A DNA stretch of 64,000 bases from Nocardiopsis potens DSM 45234 (lineage in GTDB: Bacteria; Actinomycetota; Actinomycetes; Streptosporangiales; Streptosporangiaceae), in NCBI RefSeq assembly GCF_000341105.1, contig NZ_ANBB01000059.1, positions 32,794-96,793 on the forward strand. Reading direction: 5' to 3'. This document shows, piece by piece, positions 19,647 through 28,389 of this stretch. Each line of letters opens with the position of its first letter. Within the stretch, counting starts at the first letter, position 1. The notes below the pieces were generated by a model. That model was not told the origin of the DNA and did no database searches. It was given only the letters and a program-made list of their open reading frames with translations. Both the position numbers and the translations under genes were made by a program.

Positions 19647-21215
19647 GTGTCCGTCACTCCCGGAATGAGCACATCCATGATCGAGCCGGGCGCACGGCTC
19701 GCAGGCCGCTACCGCCTTGACGAACTGGTGAGCGAGTCCGAAGGCGCAGCCTTCTGGAAGGCCACCGACGAGACCCTCGCCCGGCTGGTCGCCGTGTGGA
19801 CCTTCGCCGAAGGCTTCCCCCGCACCGCCGAGGCGGTGCGCGCCGCACGCGCCACCAGCCGGATCGCCGACTCCCGGGTCACCCAGGTCTTCGACGCCGA
19901 CGACTCCGGCGCGACCCCCTACGTGGTCGAGGAGTGGGTCGTCGGCCAGTCGCTGACCGACCTGCTCCGGCAGGGCCCGCTGGAGCCGGACCGGGCCGCG
20001 GGCCTGGTCGCCGAGGCCGCCGAGACGCTGGCCACCGCCAACGCCACCGGCCTGTTCCACCTCAACCTCACCCCGGACAAGCTCATCTGGAGCGTCGGCG
20101 GCGCGGTGAAGCTGACCGGCATCGGAGTGGACGCGGCGCTCCGCGGCATCAGCACCGAGCAGCCGGCCCGCGCCGACGCCCAGGGGCTGGGCAGGCTGCT
20201 CTACGCGGCCCTCACCGGGTACTGGCCCGGCCCGCCCGGCGTCGACCTGCCGCCCGCGCCGCTGGTCGACGGCTCCCCCCGCCGCCCCACCCTGGTGCGG
20301 CCGGGGATCCCGCCGCGCTACGACGAGCTCGTCGGCCGGTCCGCCTTCCAGGCCCCGGTCGGCCCCGGCCCGGTGGGCAGCGCGCGCGAGGTCGCCGAGG
20401 CCCTGGCCGACGTTCCGCGGCTGGTGCCGATCCCGGTCTCGCCGGCGCACGCCCCGGCGGCCCCGCCGCCCGAGCGCGGCACCTCCCGCGACTCCGGCCA
20501 GTTCCCGTCCTCCCCGTCCCGGCAGCACTCCGGCGGCTCCGGAGGGCGCGGGCACGGCCGGCGCGCCGCGGCCGCCGAGCCGCCCGCCGGGCGCCGCGAT
20601 GAGCGCTCCCGCGTCCTCCCCCGGGCGCTGATGGGCGTCGCCGCGCTGGTCGTCTTCGTCGGCGTGGTGGTCGGCGCCTGGCACGTGGGCAGCTCGATGA
20701 GCGGCTCCGGCACCGAGGGCACCGAGACCGGCGGCAGCCAGCAGGCCTCCGGGGACGACCCCGCGGAAGAGGCGCGGCTGGAGGCCCTCGCCCCGGACGG
20801 CGCCGACGTCTACGACGAGAGCGGCGACGGCGACCACGCGGACAAGGCCGGCCTGACCATCGACGGCGACGCCTCCACCGCCTGGAAGACCTCCACCTAC
20901 CAGGGGCCCGATTTCGGCCGGCTCAAGCCCGGCATCGGCATCGTCCTGGACATGGGCGGCAGCGTCGAGGTGCACCGGGCCGACCTGAACCTCGGCGGCG
21001 GCGGCCACGACGTGGAGATCCTCGTCGGCGACTCGGCCGAGCGGGACTCGATGACCGTGGCCGGAAAGGCGTCCGGCGCCACCGGGGAGACCAGCATCGA
21101 ACTGGACGACCCGGCCGAAGGCCGCTATGTGCTCGTATGGTTCACTGACATCCCCCAGGTCGACGGCGGATGGCGGGGGAGCATCAACGAAGTAGAGCTG
21201 CACGGGAAAACGTGA
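19647..21215 (+). CDS. Membrane-anchored serine/threonine pseudokinase
   Basis: About 522 residues. Residues 15-260 have a kinase-like fold (GARLAGRYRLDELV) but lack catalytic residues. The beta-3 Lys position reads VAVW, the HRD loop reads FHLNLTPDKLI, and no DFG follows. A Pro/Ser-rich linker leads to a membrane helix at about 330-352 and a C-terminal discoidin-like beta domain (STAWKTSTYQG, VLVWFTDIPQVDG). Similar genes sit next to, or are fused to, MurJ in actinobacteria and act as phosphorylation-dependent scaffolds (family knowledge). The start is unclear: GTG 19647 or ATG 19665. An ATG at 19541 opens a plausible Pro-rich N-terminus in another frame. sigM overlaps the stop by 4 nt. Confidence 0.82.
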   Translation: MSVTPGMSTSMIEPGARLAGRYRLDELVSESEGAAFWKATDETLARLVAVWTFAEGFPRTAEAVRAARATSRIADSRVTQVFDADDSGATPYVVEEWVVGQSLTDLLRQGPLEPDRAAGLVAEAAETLATANATGLFHLNLTPDKLIWSVGGAVKLTGIGVDAALRGISTEQPARADAQGLGRLLYAALTGYWPGPPGVDLPPAPLVDGSPRRPTLVRPGIPPRYDELVGRSAFQAPVGPGPVGSAREVAEALADVPRLVPIPVSPAHAPAAPPPERGTSRDSGQFPSSPSRQHSGGSGGRGHGRRAAAAEPPAGRRDERSRVLPRALMGVAALVVFVGVVVGAWHVGSSMSGSGTEGTETGGSQQASGDDPAEEARLEALAPDGADVYDESGDGDHADKAGLTIDGDASTAWKTSTYQGPDFGRLKPGIGIVLDMGGSVEVHRADLNLGGGGHDVEILVGDSAERDSMTVAGKASGATGETSIELDDPAEGRYVLVWFTDIPQVDGGWRGSINEVELHGKT

Positions 21216-21850
21216 CGAGGCTGATGGACGCAGTCCAGGAGCTCCCGGACAAGGAGCTGTTGTCCCGACACGCTCGCGGCGACGACCAGGCCTTCAATGA
21301 GCTGGTCCGTCGGCACCGCGAGCGCATGTGGGCTGTCGCCGTCCGGGTCCTCGGCGATCCCGAGGAGGCCTCCGACGCGCTCCAGGACGCGTTCCTGTCC
21401 GCGTTCCGCGCGGCCGGCCGGTTCCGCGGCGAGGCCCAGGTGAGCACCTGGCTGCACCGGATCGTGGTGAACGCCTGCCACGACCGGATGCGCCGGCGCA
21501 TGGTCCGCCCCGCGGTGCCCACCGACGACGCCACCCTGGACGTGCTCTCCAACGAGCGGGCCAAGGCCACCTCCAGCACGCCCGACCCCAGCGGCCGCAG
21601 CGACTCGGCGATGGACGTGCGCGCCGCCCTGGACAAGATCCCCGACGAGCAGCGGATGGCCCTCGTCCTGGTGGACATGATGGGCTACCGGGTCGACGAG
21701 GCCGCCGGGATCCTCGACGTGGCCCCGGGAACCGTGAAGAGCAGGTGCGCCCGGGGCCGGGCGAGACTCCTGCCATATCTCGCCCATCTCCGGAACCCTG
21801 AACGCCCCCGAGACGTCACATCTCCGAGAGGAGGTGACGGGAGATCGTGA
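21212..21850 (+). CDS. sigM: ECF RNA polymerase sigma factor SigM
   Basis: A 212-residue group 4 sigma factor. Region 2 is about residues 20-85 (FNELVRRHRERMWAVAVRVL and EEASDALQDAFLSAF) and region 4 about 140-190 (LDKIPDEQRMALVLVDMMGY with the HTH VAPGTVKSRCARGRARL). The GTG at 21212 overlaps the pseudokinase stop as GTGA, and the anti-sigma GTG overlaps this stop in the same way, so all three are translationally coupled. The order sigM, anti-sigma, trxB, trxA matches the sigM locus of Mycobacterium and Streptomyces. Targets are likely envelope and late-growth genes (inference). Confidence 0.92.
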   Translation: MTRLMDAVQELPDKELLSRHARGDDQAFNELVRRHRERMWAVAVRVLGDPEEASDALQDAFLSAFRAAGRFRGEAQVSTWLHRIVVNACHDRMRRRMVRPAVPTDDATLDVLSNERAKATSSTPDPSGRSDSAMDVRAALDKIPDEQRMALVLVDMMGYRVDEAAGILDVAPGTVKSRCARGRARLLPYLAHLRNPERPRDVTSPRGGDGRS

Positions 21851-22785
21851 CGTCTCATGTGGACGCGGAGACTCTCGCCCTATCGGCCGAAGGGCTGCTC
21901 GACGGCGACGACGAGTCCTCCGTCCGGGCCCACGTGGCCGAATGCGCCGAATGCGCCGCGCACCAGGCGGCGCTCAGCGAGGTTTCCCTGGCCCTCTCCG
22001 AGGCCCCCCTGCCACCGCTCCCCGACTCCGTCGCCCAGCGGTTGGACGAGGTGATCGGCGCCGAGGCCGAGCGCCGCCGGGCCGAGGGCGACGCCTACCC
22101 GGCGCAGGACGAGGGCGACCCCGACGACACCGCGACCCAGCTGCGCCGCGCCAGGGCCCGGGCCCGCGCGGCCGCCCCCGGCACCGCCGAGTCGAACGTG
22201 GTCCCGTTCCGCCCCCGGCGCACCGGGCGCTGGCTGCCCTACCTCGCCGCCGCGGCCGCCGCGGTCTTCGTGGTCGGCGCCGGAGCCGCGGTGATGCGCG
22301 GCTTCCTCAACGACTCCGCCCCGGACGGTGCGGCCGCCCCGCAATCCGACGGCAACGGCCCCGCGGCGATCCAGCCCTACCAGCCGCTGACCGCGGAGAG
22401 CGGCACCTCCTACACCGAGGACGGGCTCGCGGCCCAGGCCGGCGAGGTCCTCTCCGCCGCCGGGCCGGGCCTCGGCTCGGGCACCGGCGCTGAGAGCCTG
22501 CAGGAGGGCGGGCGGATCGGGACCCTCCCCGCCGCCCAGCAGCCGCCCGCCGAGCTCTCCTCGTGCATCACAGGGCTCTCGGCGGCCTCCGAGGACGACG
22601 AGCGCAAGCCGGAGCTGGTCGACGTGGCCGAGTACGCCGCCACGGGGGCCCCGCCGGCCCCGGCCTGGGTGCTGTACTACCCGGCCGAGGGCGGCGCCGT
22701 CGAGGTCGTGGTGGTCCCCGCCGAGTGCTCCGAGGGGAGCGCCGCCGCCTCGGTGCTCGCCCGGACGACCGTCGAGGCCCCCTGA
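21847..22785 (+). CDS. Anti-sigma factor for SigM (zinc-finger type, single TM)
   Basis: A 312-residue protein. The cytoplasmic N-terminus carries H29-x3-C33-x2-C36 (AHVAECAEC), the zinc anti-sigma signature. About residues 128-150 form a membrane helix (WLPYLAAAAAAVFVVGAG). The extracytoplasmic half contains a Cys pair (SSCITGL and PAECSEG). It starts at GTG 21847, overlapping the sigM stop. By position and motif it sequesters SigM at the membrane; the signal that releases it is not visible. A GC hairpin lies at 22808-22829. Confidence 0.85.
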   Translation: MTSHVDAETLALSAEGLLDGDDESSVRAHVAECAECAAHQAALSEVSLALSEAPLPPLPDSVAQRLDEVIGAEAERRRAEGDAYPAQDEGDPDDTATQLRRARARARAAAPGTAESNVVPFRPRRTGRWLPYLAAAAAAVFVVGAGAAVMRGFLNDSAPDGAAAPQSDGNGPAAIQPYQPLTAESGTSYTEDGLAAQAGEVLSAAGPGLGSGTGAESLQEGGRIGTLPAAQQPPAELSSCITGLSAASEDDERKPELVDVAEYAATGAPPAPAWVLYYPAEGGAVEVVVVPAECSEGSAAASVLARTTVEAP

Positions 22786-22807
22786 GCGTCGACGCACCCT
22801 GACCGCC

Positions 22808-22829
22808 GGCGCCCCCTGAGCGGGGCGCC
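22808..22829 (+). terminator. Hairpin after the sigM-anti-sigma operon
   Basis: An 8-bp GC stem (22808-22815 with 22822-22829) 20 nt after the anti-sigma stop. It has no T run, so it is only a weak terminator candidate. Confidence 0.45.
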
Positions 22830-22898
22830 GCGGCGGCGGCCCCCGTCCGCGCTCCCTCCGGGTGCCCGCGCAGGTCACACCGCGGCCCGGCCGCAGTG

Positions 22899-22925
22899 GG
22901 AATGGCCCGCCCCTACCATCTGTTG
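22899..22925 (+). promoter_or_regulatory. SigR-type promoter of trxB-trxA
   Basis: GGAAT (22899-22903), exactly 18 nt, then GTTG (22922-22925), about 70 bp before the trxB start. This matches the Streptomyces SigR consensus (GGGAAT-N18-GTTG), and the trxBA operon is the founding SigR target there. It implies induction by disulfide stress through SigR, which is not encoded in this window. Confidence 0.85.
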
Positions 22926-22995
22926 GTAGTGAACGACCTGCCAGAGGGCCGCCCCGACCGGGCGGCCCCCAGTGCCGAGTGAAGGGCCGACGAGC

Positions 22996-23934
22996 GTGAG
23001 CGACGTCCGCAACGTAATCATCATCGGATCCGGGCCCGCGGGCTATACGGCCGCGGTCTACGCGGCCCGCGCCGACCTGGCACCCCTGGTGTTCGAGGGC
23101 TCGATCACCGCGGGCGGTGCGCTCATGAACACCACCGAGGTGGACAACTTCCCCGGGTTCCCCGACGGCGTCATGGGGCCCGACCTCATGGACAACATGC
23201 GCAAGCAGGCCGAGCGGTTCGGGGCCGAACTGGTCGCCGACGACGTGACCGAGGTCGACCTCGCCGCCGAGCCCAAGGTGGTCAAGGTCGGCGACGAGGT
23301 GCACTACGCCAAGAGCGTCATCATCGCCACCGGCTCCGGCTACCGGGAGCTCGGCGTCCCCGGCGAGAAGGAGTTCTCCGGCCGCGGCACCTCCTGGTGC
23401 GCCACCTGCGACGGCTTCTTCTTCCGCGACCAGGACATCGTCGTGGTCGGCGGCGGCGACACCGCCATGGAGGAGGCCACCTTCCTCACCCGGTTCGCCA
23501 AGTCGGTGACGGTCGTGCACCGCCGCGACGAGCTGCGCGCCAGCAAGATCATGCAGCAGCGCGCGTTCGACAACGAGAAGATCCGCTTCGTGTGGAACTC
23601 CGAGGTGCTCGAGGTCCTCGGCGACACCAAGGTGACCGGGGTGCGGCTGCGCGACCGGGTCAGCGGCGAGGAGAGCACGCTGGACGTCACCGGCGTGTTC
23701 ATCGCGATCGGCCACGACCCGCGGGTGGAGCTCTTCACCGGCCAGCTCGACCTCGACGAGGAGGGCTACCTCTCGGTGGAGCACCCCACCACCAAGACGA
23801 AGATCCCCGGCGTCTTCGCCTGCGGCGACGTCGTGGACCACATCTACCGCCAGGCCATCACCGCCGCCGGCACCGGCAGCTCCGCCGCGCTGGACGCCGA
23901 GCGGTACCTGGAGGCCCTGAACGACCGCGCCTGA
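22996..23934 (+). CDS. trxB: Thioredoxin-disulfide reductase
   Basis: A 312-residue FAD/NADPH flavoprotein that reduces thioredoxin. The FAD motif GSGPAG is at residues 11-16. The redox pair is in CATC (Cys135-Cys138), the NADPH motif GGGDTAME follows, and the FAD-binding tail has [10 protein letters not shown]. The GTG at 22996 (VSDVRN) is chosen; the upstream in-frame start at 22972 lies too close to the promoter leader and lacks family support. trxA follows after 72 bp, probably on the same transcript from the SigR-type promoter. Confidence 0.95.
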   Translation: MSDVRNVIIIGSGPAGYTAAVYAARADLAPLVFEGSITAGGALMNTTEVDNFPGFPDGVMGPDLMDNMRKQAERFGAELVADDVTEVDLAAEPKVVKVGDEVHYAKSVIIATGSGYRELGVPGEKEFSGRGTSWCATCDGFFFRDQDIVVVGGGDTAMEEATFLTRFAKSVTVVHRRDELRASKIMQQRAFDNEKIRFVWNSEVLEVLGDTKVTGVRLRDRVSGEESTLDVTGVFIAIGHDPRVELFTGQLDLDEEGYLSVEHPTTKTKIPGVFACGDVVDHIYRQAITAAGTGSSAALDAERYLEALNDRA

Positions 23935-24006
23935 CCGGCGCCGCCCCGGGCAGGGCCCGCCGAACAGGCCCGAGCAGACCCTTCCCCGATCCGAGGAGTG
24001 AACCCC

Positions 24007-24342
24007 GTGTCCGACGTCAAGTCCCCGATCAAGAAGGTCACCGACAAGACCTTCGTCGCCGAGGTGCTGCAGAGCGACAAGCCGGTGCTGGTCGACTTCT
24101 GGGCCGAGTGGTGCGGCCCGTGCCGCCAGGTCGCCCCGATCCTGGAGGAGATCGCCGCCGAGCACGGCGACAAGATCACCATCGTCAAGCTCAACATCGA
24201 CCAGGAGCCGGAGACCACCCGTGAGTACGGGATCATGCAGATCCCGACCATGAACGTCTTCCAGGGCGGCAAGGTCGCCAAGCAGATCATGGGCGCCAAG
24301 CCCAAGCGCCTGCTGCTCAAGGACCTCGAAGAGTTCATCTGA
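24007..24342 (+). CDS. trxA: Thioredoxin
   Basis: A 111-residue thioredoxin, with the active site WCGPC at residues 35-39 and the cis-Pro segment MQIPTMNVF. It reduces protein disulfides using electrons from TrxB. The GTG at 24007 is preceded by GAGGAG; an in-frame GTG at 23998 is too close to that site to be the start. It ends the trxBA operon, with a strong terminator 20 nt later. Confidence 0.96.
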   Translation: MSDVKSPIKKVTDKTFVAEVLQSDKPVLVDFWAEWCGPCRQVAPILEEIAAEHGDKITIVKLNIDQEPETTREYGIMQIPTMNVFQGGKVAKQIMGAKPKRLLLKDLEEFI

Positions 24343-24361
24343 TCCGCACGCGCGGACGCGC

Positions 24362-24403
24362 GGAGGCCCCCGGGGACGGTTCCCCGGGGGCCTCCGCTCT
24401 TTT
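24362..24403 (+). terminator. Rho-independent terminator of trxBA
   Basis: A perfect 15-bp GC-rich stem (24362-24376 with 24381-24395), 4-nt loop, followed by GCTCTTTT. Confidence 0.9.
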
Positions 24404-24663
24404 CGGCGCCTCTCCCCGGGGCCGCGCCGGAGGCATCGCCGGCGCGGAGGAGGAGCCTGCGGACGCCGCTCCCGCCCCGCCCCCTTCCGGCCGCCCCTCG
24501 GCGGGCGCCGGATTCTCCATGGGCGCACGCACCGGTGAAACCGGCCGCGGACGGTCAACGTCCTATCGAGCAGAGGAACGCCGCGCCCCGCCCCCGCCAC
24601 GTCCCCTCTCAGGAACGGCCGGGCACGAAAGCGCCCTTTCCCCCGGAAGGCTCCTCCCTCACG

Positions 24664-25665
24664 ATGCTGCGCATCCACTTCACCGACGCCGACCTCGCCC
24701 GCACGCGTGTCGCCGACTCCCCCGACCCCCTCTGGGAACTCGTGATGAGCCTGCACCGGCTGCAGAACCGCCAGGGCCGGTCCGGACTGGCCGACTGGTA
24801 CACCGCGGCCCGGCGCGACCTGGCCGGCTCCGGAATCTCCGCCGATGTGAAGAACCGGCTCGTCCCGATCGCCCCCCGCTCCCAGTACTTCCCCGACTTC
24901 CTCACCCCGCCCGAGGCCGCCGAGGGCCTCGAGGCCGGGCTGGAGGCGATCGCCGCCCTGCCCCGCCGCGAACTCGACCACCAGCTCGGCCGGGTCGCCG
25001 CGGACCGCGGCCGCCTTCCGGGCTGGGTCCGCGCACTGGGCGACGGCGACGCCCGCGCCCGGAACGAGCTCCTCGACCTGCTCCGCGGCTACCACCGCAC
25101 CGTGCTGGAGCCGCACTGGGACCGGATCACCACCGCCGCCGACGCAGACCGGGCGGCGCGCGCCCGCACCGTGCTCAGCGGCGGGACGGACGGCCTGCTC
25201 TCCGGCTTCGCCCCGATGATGCGCTGGGAGCCCCCGGTGCTGCACGTCACCTACATCGACGGCGACGACATCGACCTGCACCTGCAGGGGCGCGGCCTCC
25301 GCCTGATCCCCTCCTACTTCTGCCGGCAGAAGCCGGTCGCACTGGCCGACCACGACCTCCCGCCGGTCCTGGTCTACCCGGTGTACAACGGAACGGCCCT
25401 CCCGTCCGCTCCCGCTCCGGACCGGGCCGCCGAGGCGCTCGGCGCGCTGCTCGGGACCACCCGGGCGGCGGCACTGGCCGCGGTGGCCGACGGGGCCACC
25501 ACCGGGGAACTGGCCGCGCGGCTGTCGATCTCACCGGCCGCCGCCAGCCACCACACCCGGGTACTGCGCGACGCCGGACTGATCATCAGCATCCGCGAAC
25601 GCAACCGGGTGCTGCACACCCTCACCAGCACCGGTTCCGACCTGCTCTCGGCGCCCGCCGGCTGA
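24664..25665 (+). CDS. ArsR-like winged-helix transcriptional regulator
   Basis: A 333-residue protein. Residues about 1-240 are an effector-like region (LRIHFTDADLARTRVADSPDPLWELVMS). Such a region is seen before a C-terminal winged helix in a family common in actinomycetes, which I recall as DUF5937/ArsR-type. The helix-turn-helix is at about 262-325 (TTGELAARLSISPAAASHHTRVLRDAGLI). The ATG at 24664 is taken; the frame opens at 24535 but that part is Pro/Arg-rich noise. There is no metal-binding Cys cluster, so metal sensing is not supported. Target and ligand are unknown. It is monocistronic. Confidence 0.82.
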   Translation: MLRIHFTDADLARTRVADSPDPLWELVMSLHRLQNRQGRSGLADWYTAARRDLAGSGISADVKNRLVPIAPRSQYFPDFLTPPEAAEGLEAGLEAIAALPRRELDHQLGRVAADRGRLPGWVRALGDGDARARNELLDLLRGYHRTVLEPHWDRITTAADADRAARARTVLSGGTDGLLSGFAPMMRWEPPVLHVTYIDGDDIDLHLQGRGLRLIPSYFCRQKPVALADHDLPPVLVYPVYNGTALPSAPAPDRAAEALGALLGTTRAAALAAVADGATTGELAARLSISPAAASHHTRVLRDAGLIISIRERNRVLHTLTSTGSDLLSAPAG

Positions 25666-25809
25666 GCATGCGGAGCCGGCCGGGAGCGCCCCTCTCTCGC
25701 TCCCGGCCGGCTCCGGCGCGCCGAGCCCGCGTTCCCGTCCCCTGCGGACCCGGCGCCGCGAGAGAACCGCGCCCCCATGGTGCAATCCGGCGCCGCCGTA
25801 CCGCCAGGC

Positions 25810-25829
25810 TTTTCGATCCTGGTCGAAAA
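25810..25829. repeat. Inverted repeat TTTTCGA / TCGAAAA
   Basis: A 7-bp stem with 6-nt spacer, downstream of the ArsR-like gene; possible operator or weak terminator. Confidence 0.5.
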
Positions 25830-25882
25830 ACGCCGCTCAGGGCGGGTCCGGCCGATCCGGAACGGCGGGGGAAGGCGCGGGC

Positions 25883-25926
25883 GGACGTCCCCGCCGGAAC
25901 CGCGCGCGGTTCCGGCGGGGACGTCC
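25883..25926. terminator. 44-bp perfect palindrome, probable bidirectional terminator
   Basis: Two 22-bp halves with no spacer (25883-25904 and 25905-25926), so RNA would form a roughly 20-bp stem with a GCGC loop on either strand. It lies between convergent genes and lacks T tracts. Confidence 0.65.
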
Positions 25927-26035
25927 TGAGCGTTCGGCCCGGCGGGCCGACCCGACCGGTCAGCCGCGGGGCCGCGCCGTCAGCCGGTGCCGCGGGAGGC
26001 GTCGGCGCTCCCTCCGGCGGTGCTCCCTCCGGCGA

Positions 26036-26051
26036 TGTTTCACGTGAAACC
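26036..26051. promoter_or_regulatory. parS site 1 (ParB binding)
   Basis: TGTTTCACGTGAAACC, one base from the consensus palindrome TGTTTCACGTGAAACA. It spans the stop codon of the amidase gene (26040-26042). ParB from 27384-28349 is expected to bind here and nucleate segregation complexes. Confidence 0.9.
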
Positions 26052-27173
26052 GAGCGGGTCCGCCACCCGCTCGCGGATCTCCCCGAACCGCCGGGCGAAG
26101 GCGTCGCCCGGACAGGCCGTGTCCCCCCAGTCCCGGTGCATGGCCACCGCGTCCGCGGTCCGCTCCGCTCCAGTCACCGGGTTGACGTACTTCACCTTGG
26201 CGCCCGGGTCGACCCCGGTCAGCAGCGCCAGGGTGCGCAGCACCCGCACCAGGCGGTCCCGGGCCGCACGGCTCGGCTGCGCCGAGGTGTAGTCGCCGAG
26301 CAGGCAGATCCCGATGTTCCCGGAGTTGTAGCCGACGGCGTGCGCCGCGGTCACCGACTTCGCGGCGCCCGGGAGCGGCGGCGCCTGGAAGACCGGCACC
26401 GCCCCGCCGGCCACCCGCCCCTCGTACACCGTTCCCTCCGGATCGATGAGCAGGTGGTAGCCGATGTCGCCCCAGCCGTTCTCCACCGTGTGCAGCCGGT
26501 AGATCGCCCGCATCGTCTCCCGGGGGTCCTCGGCCACCGGCATCGCCGCGTGGTGCACGGTGAAGACCTGCACCGGGTGGTACTCCCGCGGCCAGCTCTC
26601 CGATCCGTCCTCGCCGTACCGGAGCGACTCGTCCGCGCCCCAGCCGGCCCGCGTCACGTAGCGCAGCGGCGGCAGCTCCTCCGCCACCCCCTCGGTGGAG
26701 AGAACGCCTTCGGCCTCGCCGCGCATCTGCACCCGCTCGCCCTCCCTGGTGTCGATGGCGGCCGTCTGCACCGTGCGCCCTCCGGGGGCCTCCACCTCGT
26801 AGCCGACCGCGCCCTCCGGTGCCGGCAGCACCCCGCCGTCGCTCCCGCCGGAGTCCGGGCCGTGGCCGCCGAACCGGACCGGCCGCCACGGCCCCGGCCC
26901 CTCATCGGTGAGGAAGCGGACCTGGAGCCCCTCCCCTCCCGCCTCCTCCGGTACGAACGCGACGTGGTCGAAGGGGCCGTCCGGGCGGACCGCCTTCCCC
27001 GCCTCGGCCGCGAGGCGGGCCACCCGGGTGCGCGGCGCCCCGACGCCGGCCCCGCTCGCCGCACCGGTGGCGGTGACCGGGGCGGGCTCCCGGAGCGCCC
27101 CTCCCAGCAGCCCGGCGCCGACGAGCGCCCCCAGGGCGCCCACGCCGGTGAGCACGAAGTTCCTTCTGCGCAC
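26040..27173 (-). CDS. PGRP/N-acetylmuramoyl-L-alanine amidase, exported
   Basis: A 377-residue protein. The N-terminus MRRRNFVLTGVGALGALVGAG has twin Arg before a hydrophobic segment and resembles a Tat signal. A spacer domain (about 45-170) leads to a peptidoglycan-recognition amidase domain (about 180-375) with VHHAAMP, GYHLLIDPEGTVYEGR, VGYNSGNIGICLLGDY and HRDWGDTACPGD. The His and Cys positions fit the zinc ligands of amidase_2/PGRP enzymes, so catalysis is likely. It cleaves the stem peptide from muramic acid in the wall. Its stop codon lies inside a parS site. It is 210 bp downstream of parB on the same strand. Confidence 0.88.
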   Translation of the reverse strand: MRRRNFVLTGVGALGALVGAGLLGGALREPAPVTATGAASGAGVGAPRTRVARLAAEAGKAVRPDGPFDHVAFVPEEAGGEGLQVRFLTDEGPGPWRPVRFGGHGPDSGGSDGGVLPAPEGAVGYEVEAPGGRTVQTAAIDTREGERVQMRGEAEGVLSTEGVAEELPPLRYVTRAGWGADESLRYGEDGSESWPREYHPVQVFTVHHAAMPVAEDPRETMRAIYRLHTVENGWGDIGYHLLIDPEGTVYEGRVAGGAVPVFQAPPLPGAAKSVTAAHAVGYNSGNIGICLLGDYTSAQPSRAARDRLVRVLRTLALLTGVDPGAKVKYVNPVTGAERTADAVAMHRDWGDTACPGDAFARRFGEIRERVADPLGFT

Positions 27174-27383
27174 CTTCTCCCCTTCCTCTCCGTACAGTGC
27201 TCCTCCGTACAGCGACGCCCGGCCCGCCGACGAACGGCAGGCCGGGCGTTCAGGAGAGTCTAGGGACGGGAGTGCCGCCCGCGCAGTCCTTTTCTTCGGT
27301 ATTCCGGGCTTTAGTGCCCCGCTTCCAAGCGACTCGCTCCGGTGCTCGGCTTCCAGATGACTCGCCCCGGGCGGTGCGGGGCG

Positions 27384-28349
27384 TCAGTTCTCCGGGGCCA
27401 TCGCGGTGATGATCCGCTCCAGGTCCTCCTGGGTGGCGAACTCGACCACGATCTTGCCCTTGTTCCGGCCCATGTTGACCTTGACCCGGGTGTCGAAGCG
27501 GTCGGAGAGCCGGCTGGCGATCTCCTCGATCTCCGGGCTGGGCTCCGCCTTCTTCGGGGCGGCCCGCCGGGGGCGGGACGGCTCCTCCCCGGTCTCCCCC
27601 AGCGCGATGAGCTCTTCCAGGGCGCGGACCGAGAGGCCCTCCTCCACGATCCGGCGGGCCAGGCGGTCCTGGGTCTCGGAGTCCTCCACCGAGAGCAGCG
27701 CCCGGGCGTGCCCCGCGCTGATCACCGAGGCGGCAACCCGGCGCTGGACCGCCGGGGAGAGGTTGAGCAGCCGGAGGGTGTTGGTGATGTGCGGGCGGGA
27801 GCGGCCGATCCGCCGGGCCAGCTCCTCGTGGGTGGCGCCGAAGTCGTCCAGCAGCTGCCGGTAGGCGGCCGCCTCCTCCAGCGGGTCGAGCTGCTGCCGG
27901 TGCAGGTTCTCCAGCAGGGCGTCGCGGAGCAGGTCGTCGTCGTTGGTCTCCCGGACGATCGCCGGGATCCGGTCCAGGCCGGCCTCCTTGCTGGCCCGCC
28001 AGCGCCGCTCCCCCATGATGAGCTCGTAGCGCTCCGGCCCCAGTCTGCGCACCACCACCGGCTGCAGCAGCCCCACCTCGACGATCGAGGCGCGCAGTTC
28101 GTCCAGGGCCTCTTCGTCGAAGTGCTTGCGGGGCTGGCGCGGGTTGGGCGCGACCGATTCGACCGCGACCTCTTCCAGGTAGGCCCCGCCCACCATCTGC
28201 TGCGGGGCGCCGTCCGGGGCGGGGGCGGAGGGGCCGCTCCCGTTCCCCTGGGCGCCGCCGATGGCGCCGTCCGTCGTCTGAGTGGCCACCGGCCCCTGCG
28301 GTATGAGGGCACCCAGCCCCTTGCCGAGGCCGCGCCGCTGCTGGCTCAC
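27384..28349 (-). CDS. parB: Chromosome-partitioning protein ParB
   Basis: A 321-residue ParB/Spo0J CTPase-clamp protein. A short N-terminal tail (RRGLGKGLGALIP) is followed by the NTD with NPRQPRKHFDEEALDELRAS and IMGERRWRASKEAGLDRIP. The HTH is in ELARRIGRSRPHITNTLRLL and the C-terminal dimerisation region is KIVVEFATQEDLERII. The GTG at 28349 has AAAGGAG 6 nt upstream. It binds the parS sites found here at 26036, 29281 and 30208. parA ends 40 bp upstream, so rsmG-parA-parB form an operon. Confidence 0.96.
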   Translation of the reverse strand: MSQQRRGLGKGLGALIPQGPVATQTTDGAIGGAQGNGSGPSAPAPDGAPQQMVGGAYLEEVAVESVAPNPRQPRKHFDEEALDELRASIVEVGLLQPVVVRRLGPERYELIMGERRWRASKEAGLDRIPAIVRETNDDDLLRDALLENLHRQQLDPLEEAAAYRQLLDDFGATHEELARRIGRSRPHITNTLRLLNLSPAVQRRVAASVISAGHARALLSVEDSETQDRLARRIVEEGLSVRALEELIALGETGEEPSRPRRAAPKKAEPSPEIEEIASRLSDRFDTRVKVNMGRNKGKIVVEFATQEDLERIITAMAPEN

Positions 28350-28389
28350 CGACGTCTCCTTTCAGGTCCCGTCATCCGAGTCCGTACTC

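Larger units (their letters stand above)
25666..26039. other. Convergent intergenic region with two inverted repeats
   Basis: A gap between the ArsR-like gene and the amidase 3' end. It contains an AT-containing inverted repeat (25810-25829), a 44-bp perfect palindrome (25883-25926), and no gene. Confidence 0.6.

Noticed and set aside
21880..25353. Long minus-strand frame of about 1157 residues
   Set aside because: It is antisense to anti-sigma, trxB and trxA, has no conserved motif, and is a composition artefact of GC-rich third positions.
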